Assembly (NCBI RefSeq): GCF_024125445.1
Contig: NZ_JAMXWM010000008.1
Span: 62,001 to 126,000 of the forward strand
Direction: 5' to 3'
Length of the DNA: 64,000 nucleotides
Source: Sporolactobacillus shoreicorticis
Lineage (GTDB): Bacteria; Bacillota; Bacilli; Bacillales; Sporolactobacillaceae
A model generated the notes under the pieces. The model was not told the DNA's origin. It worked only from the letters and a program-made list of their open reading frames with translations, and made no database searches. The stretch's first letter is position 1, and each line of letters begins with the position of its first letter. Of this stretch, positions 26,844-35,594 are shown piece by piece. A program made the position numbers and the translations under genes.

Positions 26844-27842
26844 TTACAAGACAACGGCAACGAACAACAAGAACGCCATGGTTCCATTTACGAAAACCAG
26901 ATTTTTCACGGCAACGACAAATGTTTTCGATTTGACTTGCATCCGATTAAATTGTTTCACCTGCTTATATACGGGAATAATGGCCAGCAGTGCAAATAAC
27001 ATGATCACCGGAAGTATTTTAAACAGGACACACGCAATAATGGCGGCAAAGGTTGCCGCATAGAGCCCATTGAAAAGCCAGATCGCGTAACGTTTGCCAA
27101 TGTAATAAGGAAGTGTGTAGCGATGATTCTTAATATCATCGTCCAGATCGCATATGTTATTTGCCAACATAATATTTGCTATGGTGAACATACATGGCAG
27201 CGATACAATCACGATTTCAAAGAGCAGGAGCAGATCTGCCTGTACCGTTATTGTACGCCCTTCCCATACTAAATTGACAATCCCTTGATCCGTTGCGTTA
27301 ACATAGACGGTTAAAAATAAGACACCTAGTCCCTCTGTAATCCCTGAAAAAATTTCACCGATCGGCATTCTAGATAACGGGATCGGCCCGAATGAATAAA
27401 GAATGCCGATTCCGAAGCAGGCCATGCCTACGAGTAAAACAATTAAATCAGTACGTGCAACAAGCAGCAGACCCAGCGCTGTCGCGATTGCCAAAAGAAG
27501 AATAATCGTCAAACCAACTAATGCTTCCGAAATATGCTCCTGACCAATGATATTTTCTCTCCTGCGGTACTCCTCACTTGCTGCTTTTCGATAATCCATG
27601 TAATTATTTATTGCAGTGGCCGTCATATCAAAAAAAAGCATAGAGGCAAAGAAAATCGTTGTATTGATCGGGTCCAGCACATGAAAACGGTATGAGACAA
27701 AGAGACAGCCGACAATAAAAGGGAACAGGCTGGCTAATTTGGTCTGAATTTCAACGAGTTTAAGAAACACGCCAAGCGACATTTTCCTCACCCCTTCCTG
27801 CTTCATTTCATCTTTCTCATGAATAAACATGTTATTTTTCAT
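26844..27842 (-). CDS. dmkA: DHNA polyprenyltransferase (UbiA/MenA family), DmkA
   Basis: A 332-residue membrane prenyltransferase with about eight helices. The two Asp-rich motifs that bind Mg-diphosphate are present as NNYMDYRKA and DLDDDIKNHRYTLP. It would join a polyprenyl diphosphate to 1,4-dihydroxy-2-naphthoate to give demethylmenaquinone. It overlaps fmnB by 4 bases (ATGA), tying it to the electron transfer operon. In Listeria this locus copy makes the quinone pool used for extracellular electron transfer, separate from the MenA of respiration. Confidence 0.92.
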   Translation of the reverse strand: MKNNMFIHEKDEMKQEGVRKMSLGVFLKLVEIQTKLASLFPFIVGCLFVSYRFHVLDPINTTIFFASMLFFDMTATAINNYMDYRKAASEEYRRRENIIGQEHISEALVGLTIILLLAIATALGLLLVARTDLIVLLVGMACFGIGILYSFGPIPLSRMPIGEIFSGITEGLGVLFLTVYVNATDQGIVNLVWEGRTITVQADLLLLFEIVIVSLPCMFTIANIMLANNICDLDDDIKNHRYTLPYYIGKRYAIWLFNGLYAATFAAIIACVLFKILPVIMLFALLAIIPVYKQVKQFNRMQVKSKTFVVAVKNLVFVNGTMAFLLFVAVVL

Positions 27843-28900
27843 TCAATAAGTTTAAATGCCTTATTTGTCAGCACAAAATTATTTTTTAGATTAGGCGTTA
27901 TATAGACTTTCTTATCACGTGTCACAAATACGGCCTTAATGCCCCATTTCTTCGCATCCCTCATTCCGCCTTTAAGTCCGCCCGCAAACAGGACGGTCGA
28001 AAGCGCATCTCCGTCGGTTGAAGCATCTGTAATTACGGATACCCCGGCAATGTCATTCATAAACGGATAGCCGTTGAACGAATTTAACAGATGATGATAG
28101 GTCTTCCCATCCACCTTTATAAACCGTTCATAGATACCTGAGGTGACAATGGACTGATTGGTCTCCTTAATTTTTCCAACAATAGCGCCTCGCGGTTCAA
28201 AAGGATTCTGAATTCCGACATTCCATTTTTCATCTGAAGCATTCTTACCCAGTACATAAATATTTCCGCCAAGATCGACAATTGCGGACTGAACGCGGTT
28301 TTTCTTCAGTACAGCAACCACTTCATCAGTAATAAAACCTTTAGCGATGGCCCCCAAGTCCAGACGCATGCCTTTATCTCTGAGAAAAACCGTGTGCTTT
28401 GAATCATTAAGAATCATTTGTTTATACCCGATCAACGGAAGCACATGGTCAATCTCGTCCTGCTTCGGTTTTCTTGCGTCGGAGTAGCCGATATGCCACA
28501 GCTTCGACAGCGGTCCGATGGTCAGATCGAATCCACCGTTTGAGCGCTCGCTGAATTTCTTGCCGATCCTGATCATACGGTAAATATCATCAGACACTTT
28601 GACCGGCTTGATTCCTGCCTGATCATTCACGTGATCAATCTCCGATGAGTCACCTTTATCTTCGACAGTCGTCGCATCAGCCAAATCTTCAATCCGTTTA
28701 AAAACCGGTTTGAGTACATCTGCTTTTCCTTTATCAAAAATTTTCACAGTAACAACGGTACCCATTAAAAATTCGGTTTTGCTGTATGGACTGCTGAGAA
28801 TCTCCGCTTTAACAGACTTCGTTTTATGCGCGCATCCTGTCGCGGTCAGCAAACAAAAGATTAAAAGAATACTCATGCCGATTTTCTTCATCGGACTCAT
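27839..28900 (-). CDS. fmnB: FAD:protein FMN transferase (ApbE family), FmnB
   Basis: A 353-residue exported lipoprotein: signal peptide with lipobox LTATGC and lipidated Cys near residue 23. It then has the ApbE fold with EFLMGTVVTVKIF, GGFDLTIGPLSKLW, LDLGAIAKGFITDEV and VDLGGNIYVLG, and a C-terminal metal-site region around DASTDGDALSTVLF. It moves FMN from FAD to Thr of target proteins on the outer face of the membrane. Its target is almost surely PplA, encoded just upstream, which has two matching acceptor motifs. A terminator lies between pplA and this gene. Confidence 0.95.
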   Translation of the reverse strand: MSPMKKIGMSILLIFCLLTATGCAHKTKSVKAEILSSPYSKTEFLMGTVVTVKIFDKGKADVLKPVFKRIEDLADATTVEDKGDSSEIDHVNDQAGIKPVKVSDDIYRMIRIGKKFSERSNGGFDLTIGPLSKLWHIGYSDARKPKQDEIDHVLPLIGYKQMILNDSKHTVFLRDKGMRLDLGAIAKGFITDEVVAVLKKNRVQSAIVDLGGNIYVLGKNASDEKWNVGIQNPFEPRGAIVGKIKETNQSIVTSGIYERFIKVDGKTYHHLLNSFNGYPFMNDIAGVSVITDASTDGDALSTVLFAGGLKGGMRDAKKWGIKAVFVTRDKKVYITPNLKNNFVLTNKAFKLIE

Positions 28901-28938
28901 TCCTTCCCACTGATTAACTGCTCCTTAGAGGAAAAAGA

Positions 28939-28963
28939 CTTTAGAGCAATCCGCGCTCTAAAG
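28939..28963 (-). terminator. Intra-operon terminator between pplA and fmnB
   Basis: On the minus strand a perfect 9-bp stem (CTTTAGAGC, 7-base loop, GCTCTAAAG) is followed by TCTTTTTCC. It lies 26 bases after the pplA stop. It would leave most transcripts carrying pplA alone, with partial read-through into fmnB, dmkA and the ECF genes. Confidence 0.85.
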
Positions 28964-28988
28964 CCTTTAATGGCACTGCTTCCATTCA

Positions 28989-29894
28989 TTATTTCTCTTG
29001 AAAAACAAGATTATTGACTTCAATTGGCACTGTATCACCTTTTTGCGCCGCATTAATCAATTGTGCCGCATAAATACGGAACGAGTGGCTGGAGTGTGTC
29101 GCGCCGGAGACAACGTCCACTTTTTCAGCATCCTGTTTATCAACTAATGCTTTGCTGAGTGCCGGAATATATTCTTTAGGGCCAGTGCCGGATTTTGCTT
29201 TCATCGCCTTTTCATAGGCGGCATTTTCTGATTTCAGCTTGCCGTTTTTATCTAGAAAATCATAATTAACTTTCGTGATTTTACCGCCCTTAACCGTCAT
29301 GTCGATAAACGTTTTCCAGCCGGTTGTGCCTAAATTTTTTTCTGCCAGTTTATAGACACCGTCCTTCAGTTTCGCTTGTGCGTCAATAACAATTGGTGTG
29401 GTGTCGCCTTTCTGAGCTGCCTGAATTAATTGCTGTGCATAATTAGTGAAATGGTCGGATGACTCTGTTGCGCCGGATACGGCTTCAACCTGCTGTGCAT
29501 CTTGACTTGCCACAAGTGCTTGATTCAGCTTAGGGATGTATTCCTTAGGCCCGATACCGTTCTTCGCCTTCATTGCTTTTTCATATGCCGCATTTTCTGA
29601 TTTTAATTCGCCATTTTTATTTACATAGTTATAATTGGATTTCGTAATTTTTCCGTCTTTTACCGTTATGGACATCGTAGCCTTCCATCCGTGGCTGTCT
29701 AATTCTTTCTCTTTTAATGAATAAGTACCATCTTTCAAAGCTGCGCCGGCGATCAATTTCGCAGTTGCAGGCTCACTTGATCCGGATGCCTTTTTCTCCG
29801 AATTAGATTTGGTAGCGCTTTCATTTGATCCGCAGGCAGCAAGCATTATGATCAGTAACAAACCTAACGGTAACAGTAATTTTTTAACGCGCAT
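28989..29894 (-). CDS. pplA: Flavinylated lipoprotein with two FMN-binding domains, PplA
   Basis: A 301-residue lipoprotein: lipobox LAAC with lipidated Cys near residue 21, then a Ser/Lys-rich linker, then two tandem FMN-binding domains (about residues 55-165 and 175-295) that are clearly internal duplicates. Each has GWKATMSITVKDGKITKSNY-like strands and ends with an acceptor site, VSGATESSDHF and VSGATHSSHSF, where Thr should receive FMN from FmnB. It sits outside the membrane and hands electrons to external acceptors such as iron or free flavins. GGGGGAAAG lies before the start. It is divergent from ndh2. Confidence 0.95.
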   Translation of the reverse strand: MRVKKLLLPLGLLLIIMLAACGSNESATKSNSEKKASGSSEPATAKLIAGAALKDGTYSLKEKELDSHGWKATMSITVKDGKITKSNYNYVNKNGELKSENAAYEKAMKAKNGIGPKEYIPKLNQALVASQDAQQVEAVSGATESSDHFTNYAQQLIQAAQKGDTTPIVIDAQAKLKDGVYKLAEKNLGTTGWKTFIDMTVKGGKITKVNYDFLDKNGKLKSENAAYEKAMKAKSGTGPKEYIPALSKALVDKQDAEKVDVVSGATHSSHSFRIYAAQLINAAQKGDTVPIEVNNLVFQEK

Positions 29895-29992
29895 CGTTAA
29901 CTTTCCCCCTTAAATCGACAATTTGTGAATTCTATCACATTACCTTGCTCTTCCATCATATCATGTCAGCACTTTATTGACTACGTTTAAAT

Positions 29993-30006
29993 TGTGAACG
30001 TTTTCA
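29993..30006. promoter_or_regulatory. Candidate CcpA cre site between pplA and ndh2
   Basis: TGTGAACGTTTTCA matches the catabolite-responsive element consensus TGWAARCGYTWNCW at 13 of 14 positions. It lies between the divergent arms, about 100 bases from pplA and 150 from ndh2. It suggests that carbon status controls the electron transfer genes through CcpA. Confidence 0.6.
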
Positions 30007-30154
30007 TGAAAAGTTTTGTTGTTCATTTCCTCTCTCTGGACATATAGATATTATCGTGTAAAATTTAATTTAGGTAATTGTTCTTTATTTCACAAATCAT
30101 TCCACACATTTATGACAGCGCTTTAATATTGCTTTTTTGAAGGGGGAAAGACTA

Positions 30155-32095
30155 ATGGGGATTAAGAACATTGTCATTATTGGAGCCGGATACGCCGGTG
30201 TTCATGCTGCAAAAAAACTAGCAAAAAAGTATAAGAAAGATACTTCTGTCACGATTACATTGATTGACCAGCACTCTTATCATACGATGATGACAGAGCT
30301 TCATGAGGTTGCTGCGCACCGCGTGGAACCTGAAGCTATTAAGTTTGATCTGCGCAAACTCTTCAAACATACGAAAGTGAATCTGGTCACCGACAAGGTC
30401 ACACATGTAGATCATGCGAAAAAGACGGTGACTACTGAGCATGCAGCGTATACCTATGATTATTTAATTCTCGGTATGGGCGGCGAGTCCAATGATTTCG
30501 GCACTCCAGGTGTACGCGAGCATGGTTTTACCCTCATGTCCTGGGAAGACGCAGTAAAGCTGCGCGCACACATCGAACAGATTGTCCGCGACGCGGCGAC
30601 AGAACATAACGCAGAAAAACGGCGTGCCATGCTAACCTTCGCCATCTGCGGTTCAGGATTTACAGGTGTTGAAATGATCGGTGAACTGATTGAATGGAGG
30701 GCGCGGCTCGCCAGGGTCAATAAGCTGGCAGAAAATGATCTTTCTTTGTATTTAGTGGAAGCGGTTCCAACAATTTTGAATATGCTTGAGCGAAAAGATG
30801 CAGGCAAGGCGGAAAATTATATGCGCAAAAAAGGCGTCACAATCTTGACCGGTTCGCCGATTGTAGAAGTAAAAGCAGATCATATTGTCCTGAAATCAGG
30901 TGATGAACTGCCTACGTGTACCTTGATTTGGACGGCCGGAGTAAAAGCAAATGCTCAAGCAGGCAGCTTCGGTATGAAGTCAGCTCGGGCGGGACGTTTA
31001 ACAGTTAATAAATATATGGAAGCGGAGGGTCTCGAAAATGTTTATGTCGTTGGCGATCTCTCCTATCATGAAGATGGCGGAAGGCCAATCCCGCAAATTG
31101 TAGAAGCAGCTGAGCAAACAGCCGGAACAGCAGTTAAAAACATTATTGCTGCGATCAGCGGGGACGAAAAATCAGCATTTAAAGGCAATTATCATGGTGT
31201 GATGGTTTCGATCGGCGCCAGATACGGGGTTGCCCATTTAGGAAGCATTCATCTAAGCGGCTTCTTTGCTATTTTGATGAAACATATGGTTAACCTGTAC
31301 TACTTCTTCGGCCTGCGTAGCGCGCATTATATGTTCCATTACATCATGCACGAGTTTTTCCAGACGAAGGATAAGCGAAATATCTTCCGTAACTTTACCA
31401 CTCGTTATGGCAATGTACTCTGGAGCCTGCCGCTTCGTGTTTTTGTCGGTGGCTTCTGGCTTAACGAAGCATTTGGAAAGATATGGGGTGAAAGTGTTTG
31501 GAACAAGGTCACGTCACACTGGTCAAATTTTCATCTGCTGTTTAACGGGCTTGGCAAGGATTCCTGGCTTGTCGGCTCCTCTGTGAAAATGCCGTTTGAC
31601 TGGCTGCAGACAGCAACAACCGGTGCGAGTCAGTCAGCAGGCAGCGGCGCTGGCGACGCAGCGAGCCAATACGCCACACCTATTCTGAGCAAAATGCCCT
31701 TCTGGTTTGAATGGATCATGAAGCTTATGCTTCCGAATGCCGATGTGGCCGTATTCATGCAGAAAAGCATGGTGTTTATCGAACTCGCCATTGGTCTGGC
31801 CCTTCTTGCAGGCCTGCTCACATGGATCAGCAGCGCAGCAAGTGCAGGATTTATCGTTATGTTTACGCTCAGTGCCATGCTCGGCTGGAATAATCTATGG
31901 GCACTGCCTGCTTCAATTGCATTAATGAACGGCTCAGGTCGATCCGTCGGATTTGATTATTGGGTTGTCCCTTTCCTTCAAAAGACATTGAGCAGATGGT
32001 GGTATGGTAAAGAACAGGCGATTTATAATGATGCCTTGGACAACGAAAGTCCCGCTCTCATTAAGCCATCGAATACAAATCAATTGAATCAATAA
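30155..32095 (+). CDS. ndh2: Membrane NADH dehydrogenase Ndh2
   Basis: A 646-residue protein. Residues 1-410 are a type II NADH:quinone oxidoreductase with the FAD fold motif IGAGYAGVHAAKKL, a second nucleotide site around CGSGFTGVEMIGEL, and VYVVGDLSY for FAD. Residues 430-640 form a C-terminal extension with several helices, with a gap near residue 500, resembling the membrane part of the Listeria enzyme. It would feed NADH electrons to demethylmenaquinone at the membrane. I chose ATG at 30155 after GGGGGAAAG rather than the TTG six codons earlier. It heads the rightward arm. Confidence 0.94.
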   Translation: MGIKNIVIIGAGYAGVHAAKKLAKKYKKDTSVTITLIDQHSYHTMMTELHEVAAHRVEPEAIKFDLRKLFKHTKVNLVTDKVTHVDHAKKTVTTEHAAYTYDYLILGMGGESNDFGTPGVREHGFTLMSWEDAVKLRAHIEQIVRDAATEHNAEKRRAMLTFAICGSGFTGVEMIGELIEWRARLARVNKLAENDLSLYLVEAVPTILNMLERKDAGKAENYMRKKGVTILTGSPIVEVKADHIVLKSGDELPTCTLIWTAGVKANAQAGSFGMKSARAGRLTVNKYMEAEGLENVYVVGDLSYHEDGGRPIPQIVEAAEQTAGTAVKNIIAAISGDEKSAFKGNYHGVMVSIGARYGVAHLGSIHLSGFFAILMKHMVNLYYFFGLRSAHYMFHYIMHEFFQTKDKRNIFRNFTTRYGNVLWSLPLRVFVGGFWLNEAFGKIWGESVWNKVTSHWSNFHLLFNGLGKDSWLVGSSVKMPFDWLQTATTGASQSAGSGAGDAASQYATPILSKMPFWFEWIMKLMLPNADVAVFMQKSMVFIELAIGLALLAGLLTWISSAASAGFIVMFTLSAMLGWNNLWALPASIALMNGSGRSVGFDYWVVPFLQKTLSRWWYGKEQAIYNDALDNESPALIKPSNTNQLNQ

Positions 32096-32118
32096 ACCAA
32101 AAGAAGGGAAGATCAGCG

Positions 32119-32538
32119 ATGGGTAACTGTTTAAAAATGATTAAACGCTGGGATATAATCATTGTAACGATACTTGTCCTGATCTCTTTTCTTCCCTTCA
32201 CCATTTTCAGCGCCGTCCAGGCAAAAAATGATCGTGATCCGGACCGTGTCAATATTGCGGTCATATCTGTGAATAACAAAGTCGTCAAACGTATTGTACT
32301 TACAGGCAGCGTAAAAACACGGCAATTTGATGTTCACATGCTTGGCGGCGATTGTAATACGATCGAGGTAAAAAATGATCAAATCAGGGTTAAAAGTGCC
32401 GATTGCCCCGACCAAAACTGTGTGCTGACGGGTTTTATCTCCAAACCCGGTCAGACCATTGTCTGTCTTCCTCATCGACTCGTCATTGAAATAAAGAGCA
32501 ATCACGCACCGTCACAGGAGATTATTGTCAGCTCATAA
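32119..32538 (+). CDS. eetA: NusG domain II protein EetA
   Basis: A 139-residue protein with one N-terminal helix (residues 12-34) and an extracellular NusG domain II fold. Four Cys are seen in the domain: one in GGDCNTIEV, two in SADCPDQNC, and one in QTIVCLPHRL. It lies 23 bases after ndh2. In Listeria the equivalent gene in the same place is required for full extracellular electron transfer, but its chemistry is unknown. The paired Cys could form disulphides or bind a cofactor; this is a guess. Confidence 0.93.
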   Translation: MGNCLKMIKRWDIIIVTILVLISFLPFTIFSAVQAKNDRDPDRVNIAVISVNNKVVKRIVLTGSVKTRQFDVHMLGGDCNTIEVKNDQIRVKSADCPDQNCVLTGFISKPGQTIVCLPHRLVIEIKSNHAPSQEIIVSS

Positions 32539-32561
32539 AACGGCAAAGGGATTCGGTACTT

Positions 32562-33095
32562 ATGACAAAAAATCAGCTGAATGCTTATATCGCACTTCTC
32601 GCCGCCCAGGCAGTGGTCATCAGTTTGTTCGAAAACGCCATCCCTTTTCCCTTTGCCGCAGCGCCCGGCGCTAAGCTCGGGCTTGCAAATATCATTACCT
32701 GTATGGCGCTCTATACCCTTTCAACGAAGGATACACTTAAAGTACTCACGATTCGGCTGATTCTGGCAACATTGCTCGGCGGCACAATTTCCACATTCAT
32801 GTACAGCTCAGCCGGTATCGTGCTAAGCTTCATAGGAATGTGGCTTGTCAAAAAGCTTGGTCCTGACCGTGTCAGCTTAATCGGGGTGAGCGCGACCGGC
32901 GCGATTTTGCATAACATCGGACAACTCATTGTCGCAAGCTGGATCGCGCAAACATGGACAGTACTTCTTTATCTGCCGATGTTATCTTTTGTCGGTATTT
33001 TAGCAGGAATCGCGATCGGTGTTATGGCTAATTACTTGTTAAATCACGTAGAGAAATTACACAATTACCGTGCTTTGCGGGAATTGAATGAATAA
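32562..33095 (+). CDS. eetB: Gx transporter family protein EetB
   Basis: A 177-residue protein with five or six helices, of the family once annotated heptaprenyl diphosphate synthase component I. It has the typical start (AAQAVVISLFENAIPFPF) with the PGAKLGLANIITC signature. The family belongs to the fold group that includes ECF S components. It follows eetA by 23 bases and precedes dmkB by 24. In Listeria it is needed for electron transfer together with EetA. It may help pass electrons or quinone, or act as a substrate-binding partner; not settled. Confidence 0.93.
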   Translation: MTKNQLNAYIALLAAQAVVISLFENAIPFPFAAAPGAKLGLANIITCMALYTLSTKDTLKVLTIRLILATLLGGTISTFMYSSAGIVLSFIGMWLVKKLGPDRVSLIGVSATGAILHNIGQLIVASWIAQTWTVLLYLPMLSFVGILAGIAIGVMANYLLNHVEKLHNYRALRELNE

Positions 33096-33119
33096 ACGGC
33101 AAGATTGGTGGTGATAACG

Positions 33120-34100
33120 ATGGGCATTCATCGGATGTGGGAATCGTATCCAGAGCTTAAGGAAGAGCTTGCGGATGTGCTTAAACTGATCGAATCATAT
33201 ATTCGTGTACGGGACACAGCCATACAGGATAAAATACTCGCCATGATTCATTCGGGCGGAAAAATGCTTCGCCCTGCTTATTCACTTTTATGCGCACATA
33301 TCGGCCCGGAATCAGAACGCGCGCGGCCGAAAGCGGTGGCGGCAGCACTCGAATGTCTGCACATGGCGACCCTGGTTCACGACGATGTCATCGATAAAGC
33401 AGACACACGGCACGGCCAGACAACCGTTCATGTGGACTATGGAAATAAAATCGCCGTTTATACCGGAGACTACTTGCTTGCGCTCGCCTTTTCGATTCTC
33501 TCCAAATACGCGGATTCTGCCCCTCAGATTAATGTCCGTGGATTTCATGCGGATAAGATTCTTGCCGGCGAGCTGGCTCAATTACACGGACAATTCCACA
33601 CATCCGTTTCTGTCAAGCGGTATTTTTCTCAGATTTCCGGAAAAACGGCACAATTATTTGCAGTCAGCTGCTATGCAGGTGCATTAGCAGGCAAAGCCGA
33701 TCAAAAAGATGCTGCGCAAGCCTGGCGGATAGGGTATCATATCGGTATGGCCTTTCAGATTATTGACGACCTGCTGGACTATCAAGGAAGCAGACAGACA
33801 CTTGGAAAACCGGTAATGAGTGATATCCGGCAGGGCATTTATACGCTCCCGCTCATTTATGCCGTCAAAGCAGATCCTGATTCGCTTCGTCCTTATCTGA
33901 ATAAAGACAAAAAACTGGATGAAGTGGATATTCAGGTGATCTTAACCATGATCAAACAGCACGACGGTATCGCAAAATCCATGCTTATCGCTGAGAAATT
34001 CACACAAAAAGCATTGAATGAACTTCGGCAGCTTCCTGACGGAAGGTACAAAATAACCCTTGAGAGGCTGACAAAATCGCTGTTAGCCCGGAAAATGTAA
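33120..34100 (+). CDS. dmkB: Polyprenyl diphosphate synthase DmkB
   Basis: A 326-residue trans-isoprenyl diphosphate synthase. The first Asp-rich motif is VHDDVIDKADTRHG and the second is IIDDLLDYQGS; the GKMLRP region binds isopentenyl diphosphate. It would build the side chain used by DmkA. I chose ATG at 33120 after GGTGGTGAT; a GTG five codons earlier overlaps that site. It closes the rightward arm of the locus. Confidence 0.92.
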   Translation: MGIHRMWESYPELKEELADVLKLIESYIRVRDTAIQDKILAMIHSGGKMLRPAYSLLCAHIGPESERARPKAVAAALECLHMATLVHDDVIDKADTRHGQTTVHVDYGNKIAVYTGDYLLALAFSILSKYADSAPQINVRGFHADKILAGELAQLHGQFHTSVSVKRYFSQISGKTAQLFAVSCYAGALAGKADQKDAAQAWRIGYHIGMAFQIIDDLLDYQGSRQTLGKPVMSDIRQGIYTLPLIYAVKADPDSLRPYLNKDKKLDEVDIQVILTMIKQHDGIAKSMLIAEKFTQKALNELRQLPDGRYKITLERLTKSLLARKM

Positions 34101-34120
34101 GATCAGGATAACCTTCAACG

Positions 34121-34151
34121 TTGTGATCAATGCTCGTATTCGCGTTATAAT
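34121..34151 (+). promoter_or_regulatory. Promoter of the macrodomain gene
   Basis: A perfect -10 TATAAT at 34146-34151 stands 33 bases before the start codon. The best -35 is TTGTGA with a 19-base spacer. This separates the macrodomain gene from the electron transfer operon. Confidence 0.5.
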
Positions 34152-34183
34152 AGAGACATTGATCTGGGACTGGAGGTTTTTTT

Positions 34184-34702
34184 ATGAACAAAATTACAAT
34201 TATGCTTGGAGACATTACACAAGTGAGCGCAGACGCAATTGTCAATGCGGCAAACACTTCCCTGCTTGGCGGCGAAGGCGTGGACGGCGCGATTCATCGC
34301 GTCGCGGGTCCTCAGCTTTTAGACGAATGCAGAACGCTGAACGGCTGTCGAACCGGTGAAGCAAAAATAACCAGTGGCTACCGGCTGCCAGCCAAGTATG
34401 TCATTCACACCCCCGGCCCCATCTGGCAAGGTGGCACTCATCATGAACGGGAATTATTGAAAAGCAGCTATGTGAACAGCCTTAAGCTTGCGGAAACCCA
34501 TGACTGCCGGACAGTTGCCTTTCCATCGATCAGCACCGGCGTCTACCATTTTCCGCTGGAATTGGCCGCCCCGACTGCGATCCAAGCCATTCAGGATTTT
34601 TTACGAACGTCAAAGATTGTGTCGCACGTACAAATGGTGTGCTTCGACGAGAGGACAAAACATGCCTATGATCAGGCATTGTCCACTGTTAATGAGCGTT
34701 GA
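34184..34702 (+). CDS. Macrodomain protein, O-acetyl-ADP-ribose deacetylase type
   Basis: A 172-residue single macrodomain. Ligand-binding motifs are GDITQVSADAIVNAANTSL (19 residues), LLGGEGVDGAIHRVAG, and SISTGVYHFPLE. The family removes acetyl groups from O-acetyl-ADP-ribose and can cleave ADP-ribose from acidic residues. CTGGAGG precedes the ATG. It has its own promoter and a terminator directly after it, so it is probably independent of the neighbouring electron transfer genes. Confidence 0.93.
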   Translation: MNKITIMLGDITQVSADAIVNAANTSLLGGEGVDGAIHRVAGPQLLDECRTLNGCRTGEAKITSGYRLPAKYVIHTPGPIWQGGTHHERELLKSSYVNSLKLAETHDCRTVAFPSISTGVYHFPLELAAPTAIQAIQDFLRTSKIVSHVQMVCFDERTKHAYDQALSTVNER

Positions 34703-34704
34703 AC

Positions 34705-34760
34705 AATGATTTGTTTAAACGAAACGAGCAACTCGTCTTGGTAAAGATCATTATTTTTTT
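34705..34760 (+). terminator. Terminator after macrodomain gene
   Basis: An outer stem AATGAT/ATCATT encloses an inner ACGAG/CTCGT hairpin and is followed by a run of seven T. It lies at the end of the macrodomain gene. Confidence 0.6.
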
Positions 34761-34894
34761 AAACATTCTTCATGAACTCCCCATATCTGTTCGCTACCTT
34801 CTTGCGTGCAGACTAATATTTTGCTGATTACATACAATCTGCCCGAAATACCTTACACCCCCAAATAGTTAAGCAGCCGTTTACAATCATTATC

Positions 34895-34922
34895 TTGACT
34901 TAAGCTAAAAAAGGATTATATT
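34895..34922 (+). promoter_or_regulatory. Promoter of the tetR-type gene
   Basis: TTGACT, 16-base spacer, TATATT, about 40 bases before the start codon of the TetR gene. The short stretch after it may hold the operator of the regulator. Confidence 0.5.
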
Positions 34923-34961
34923 TAAACCATCGGTCTAATTATAAACAGCAAGGAGCATGTC

Positions 34962-35588
34962 ATGCGCACTAAAGTTCATTTTGAAGGCAGACGCAAGGAA
35001 CTGCTGTTAAAGATATGGGATCTTTTTATAAAAAACGGATATGAAAATACGACTCTTTCCGTAATTTTGCAAAGACTATCTCTATCCAAAGGTGTCTTCT
35101 ATCACTATTTTAGTTCTAAAGAAGAATGTGCGGATTCCGCTATAGAATTAATGGTCAATCAATGTATTGCCGAACTGTTAAAAGAAGATCTTCATGACGC
35201 CGAGGCCGACAGAAAACTGGTACATATGATTCTGGGAACGATTCATTTTTTTCACGGCAGCCGGAAACAGGAAGAACTGATTGATGCACCCGAAAACATG
35301 ATTTTCCATCACAAATTAATGGTCGCATTAACGAAACAAATGGCTCCAGTCTATGCGGAAACGATTGATCAAGGAATCTCCGAGGGACGATTTCATTTGC
35401 CGCGCCCATTGGAAACCGCCGAGATGCTTTTGACACTGGCAAATTTCTATTTAGATATTCATTTATTTAAATGGGATCCTAAAACAATGCCAGCTAAAGT
35501 GCAGGCTTTTGAAGAAAATATGGAACTACTGTTAGGGGCTCAAAAAGGAATGTTTAGCTTCTTGCACTCAATCAGTGGAGAGGAATAA
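34962..35588 (+). CDS. TetR family transcriptional regulator
   Basis: A 208-residue regulator. The N-terminal helix-turn-helix reads GYENTTLSVILQRLSLSKGVFYHYF (shown here in part: TTLSVILQRL, SKGVFYHYF) followed by SSKEECADSAIE, the usual TetR pattern. The C-terminal ligand domain is not assignable. AAGGAG precedes the ATG. It is 6 bases upstream of the reductase gene at 35595, so it probably controls that operon. Confidence 0.92.
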   Translation: MRTKVHFEGRRKELLLKIWDLFIKNGYENTTLSVILQRLSLSKGVFYHYFSSKEECADSAIELMVNQCIAELLKEDLHDAEADRKLVHMILGTIHFFHGSRKQEELIDAPENMIFHHKLMVALTKQMAPVYAETIDQGISEGRFHLPRPLETAEMLLTLANFYLDIHLFKWDPKTMPAKVQAFEENMELLLGAQKGMFSFLHSISGEE

Positions 35589-35594
35589 TAATTT

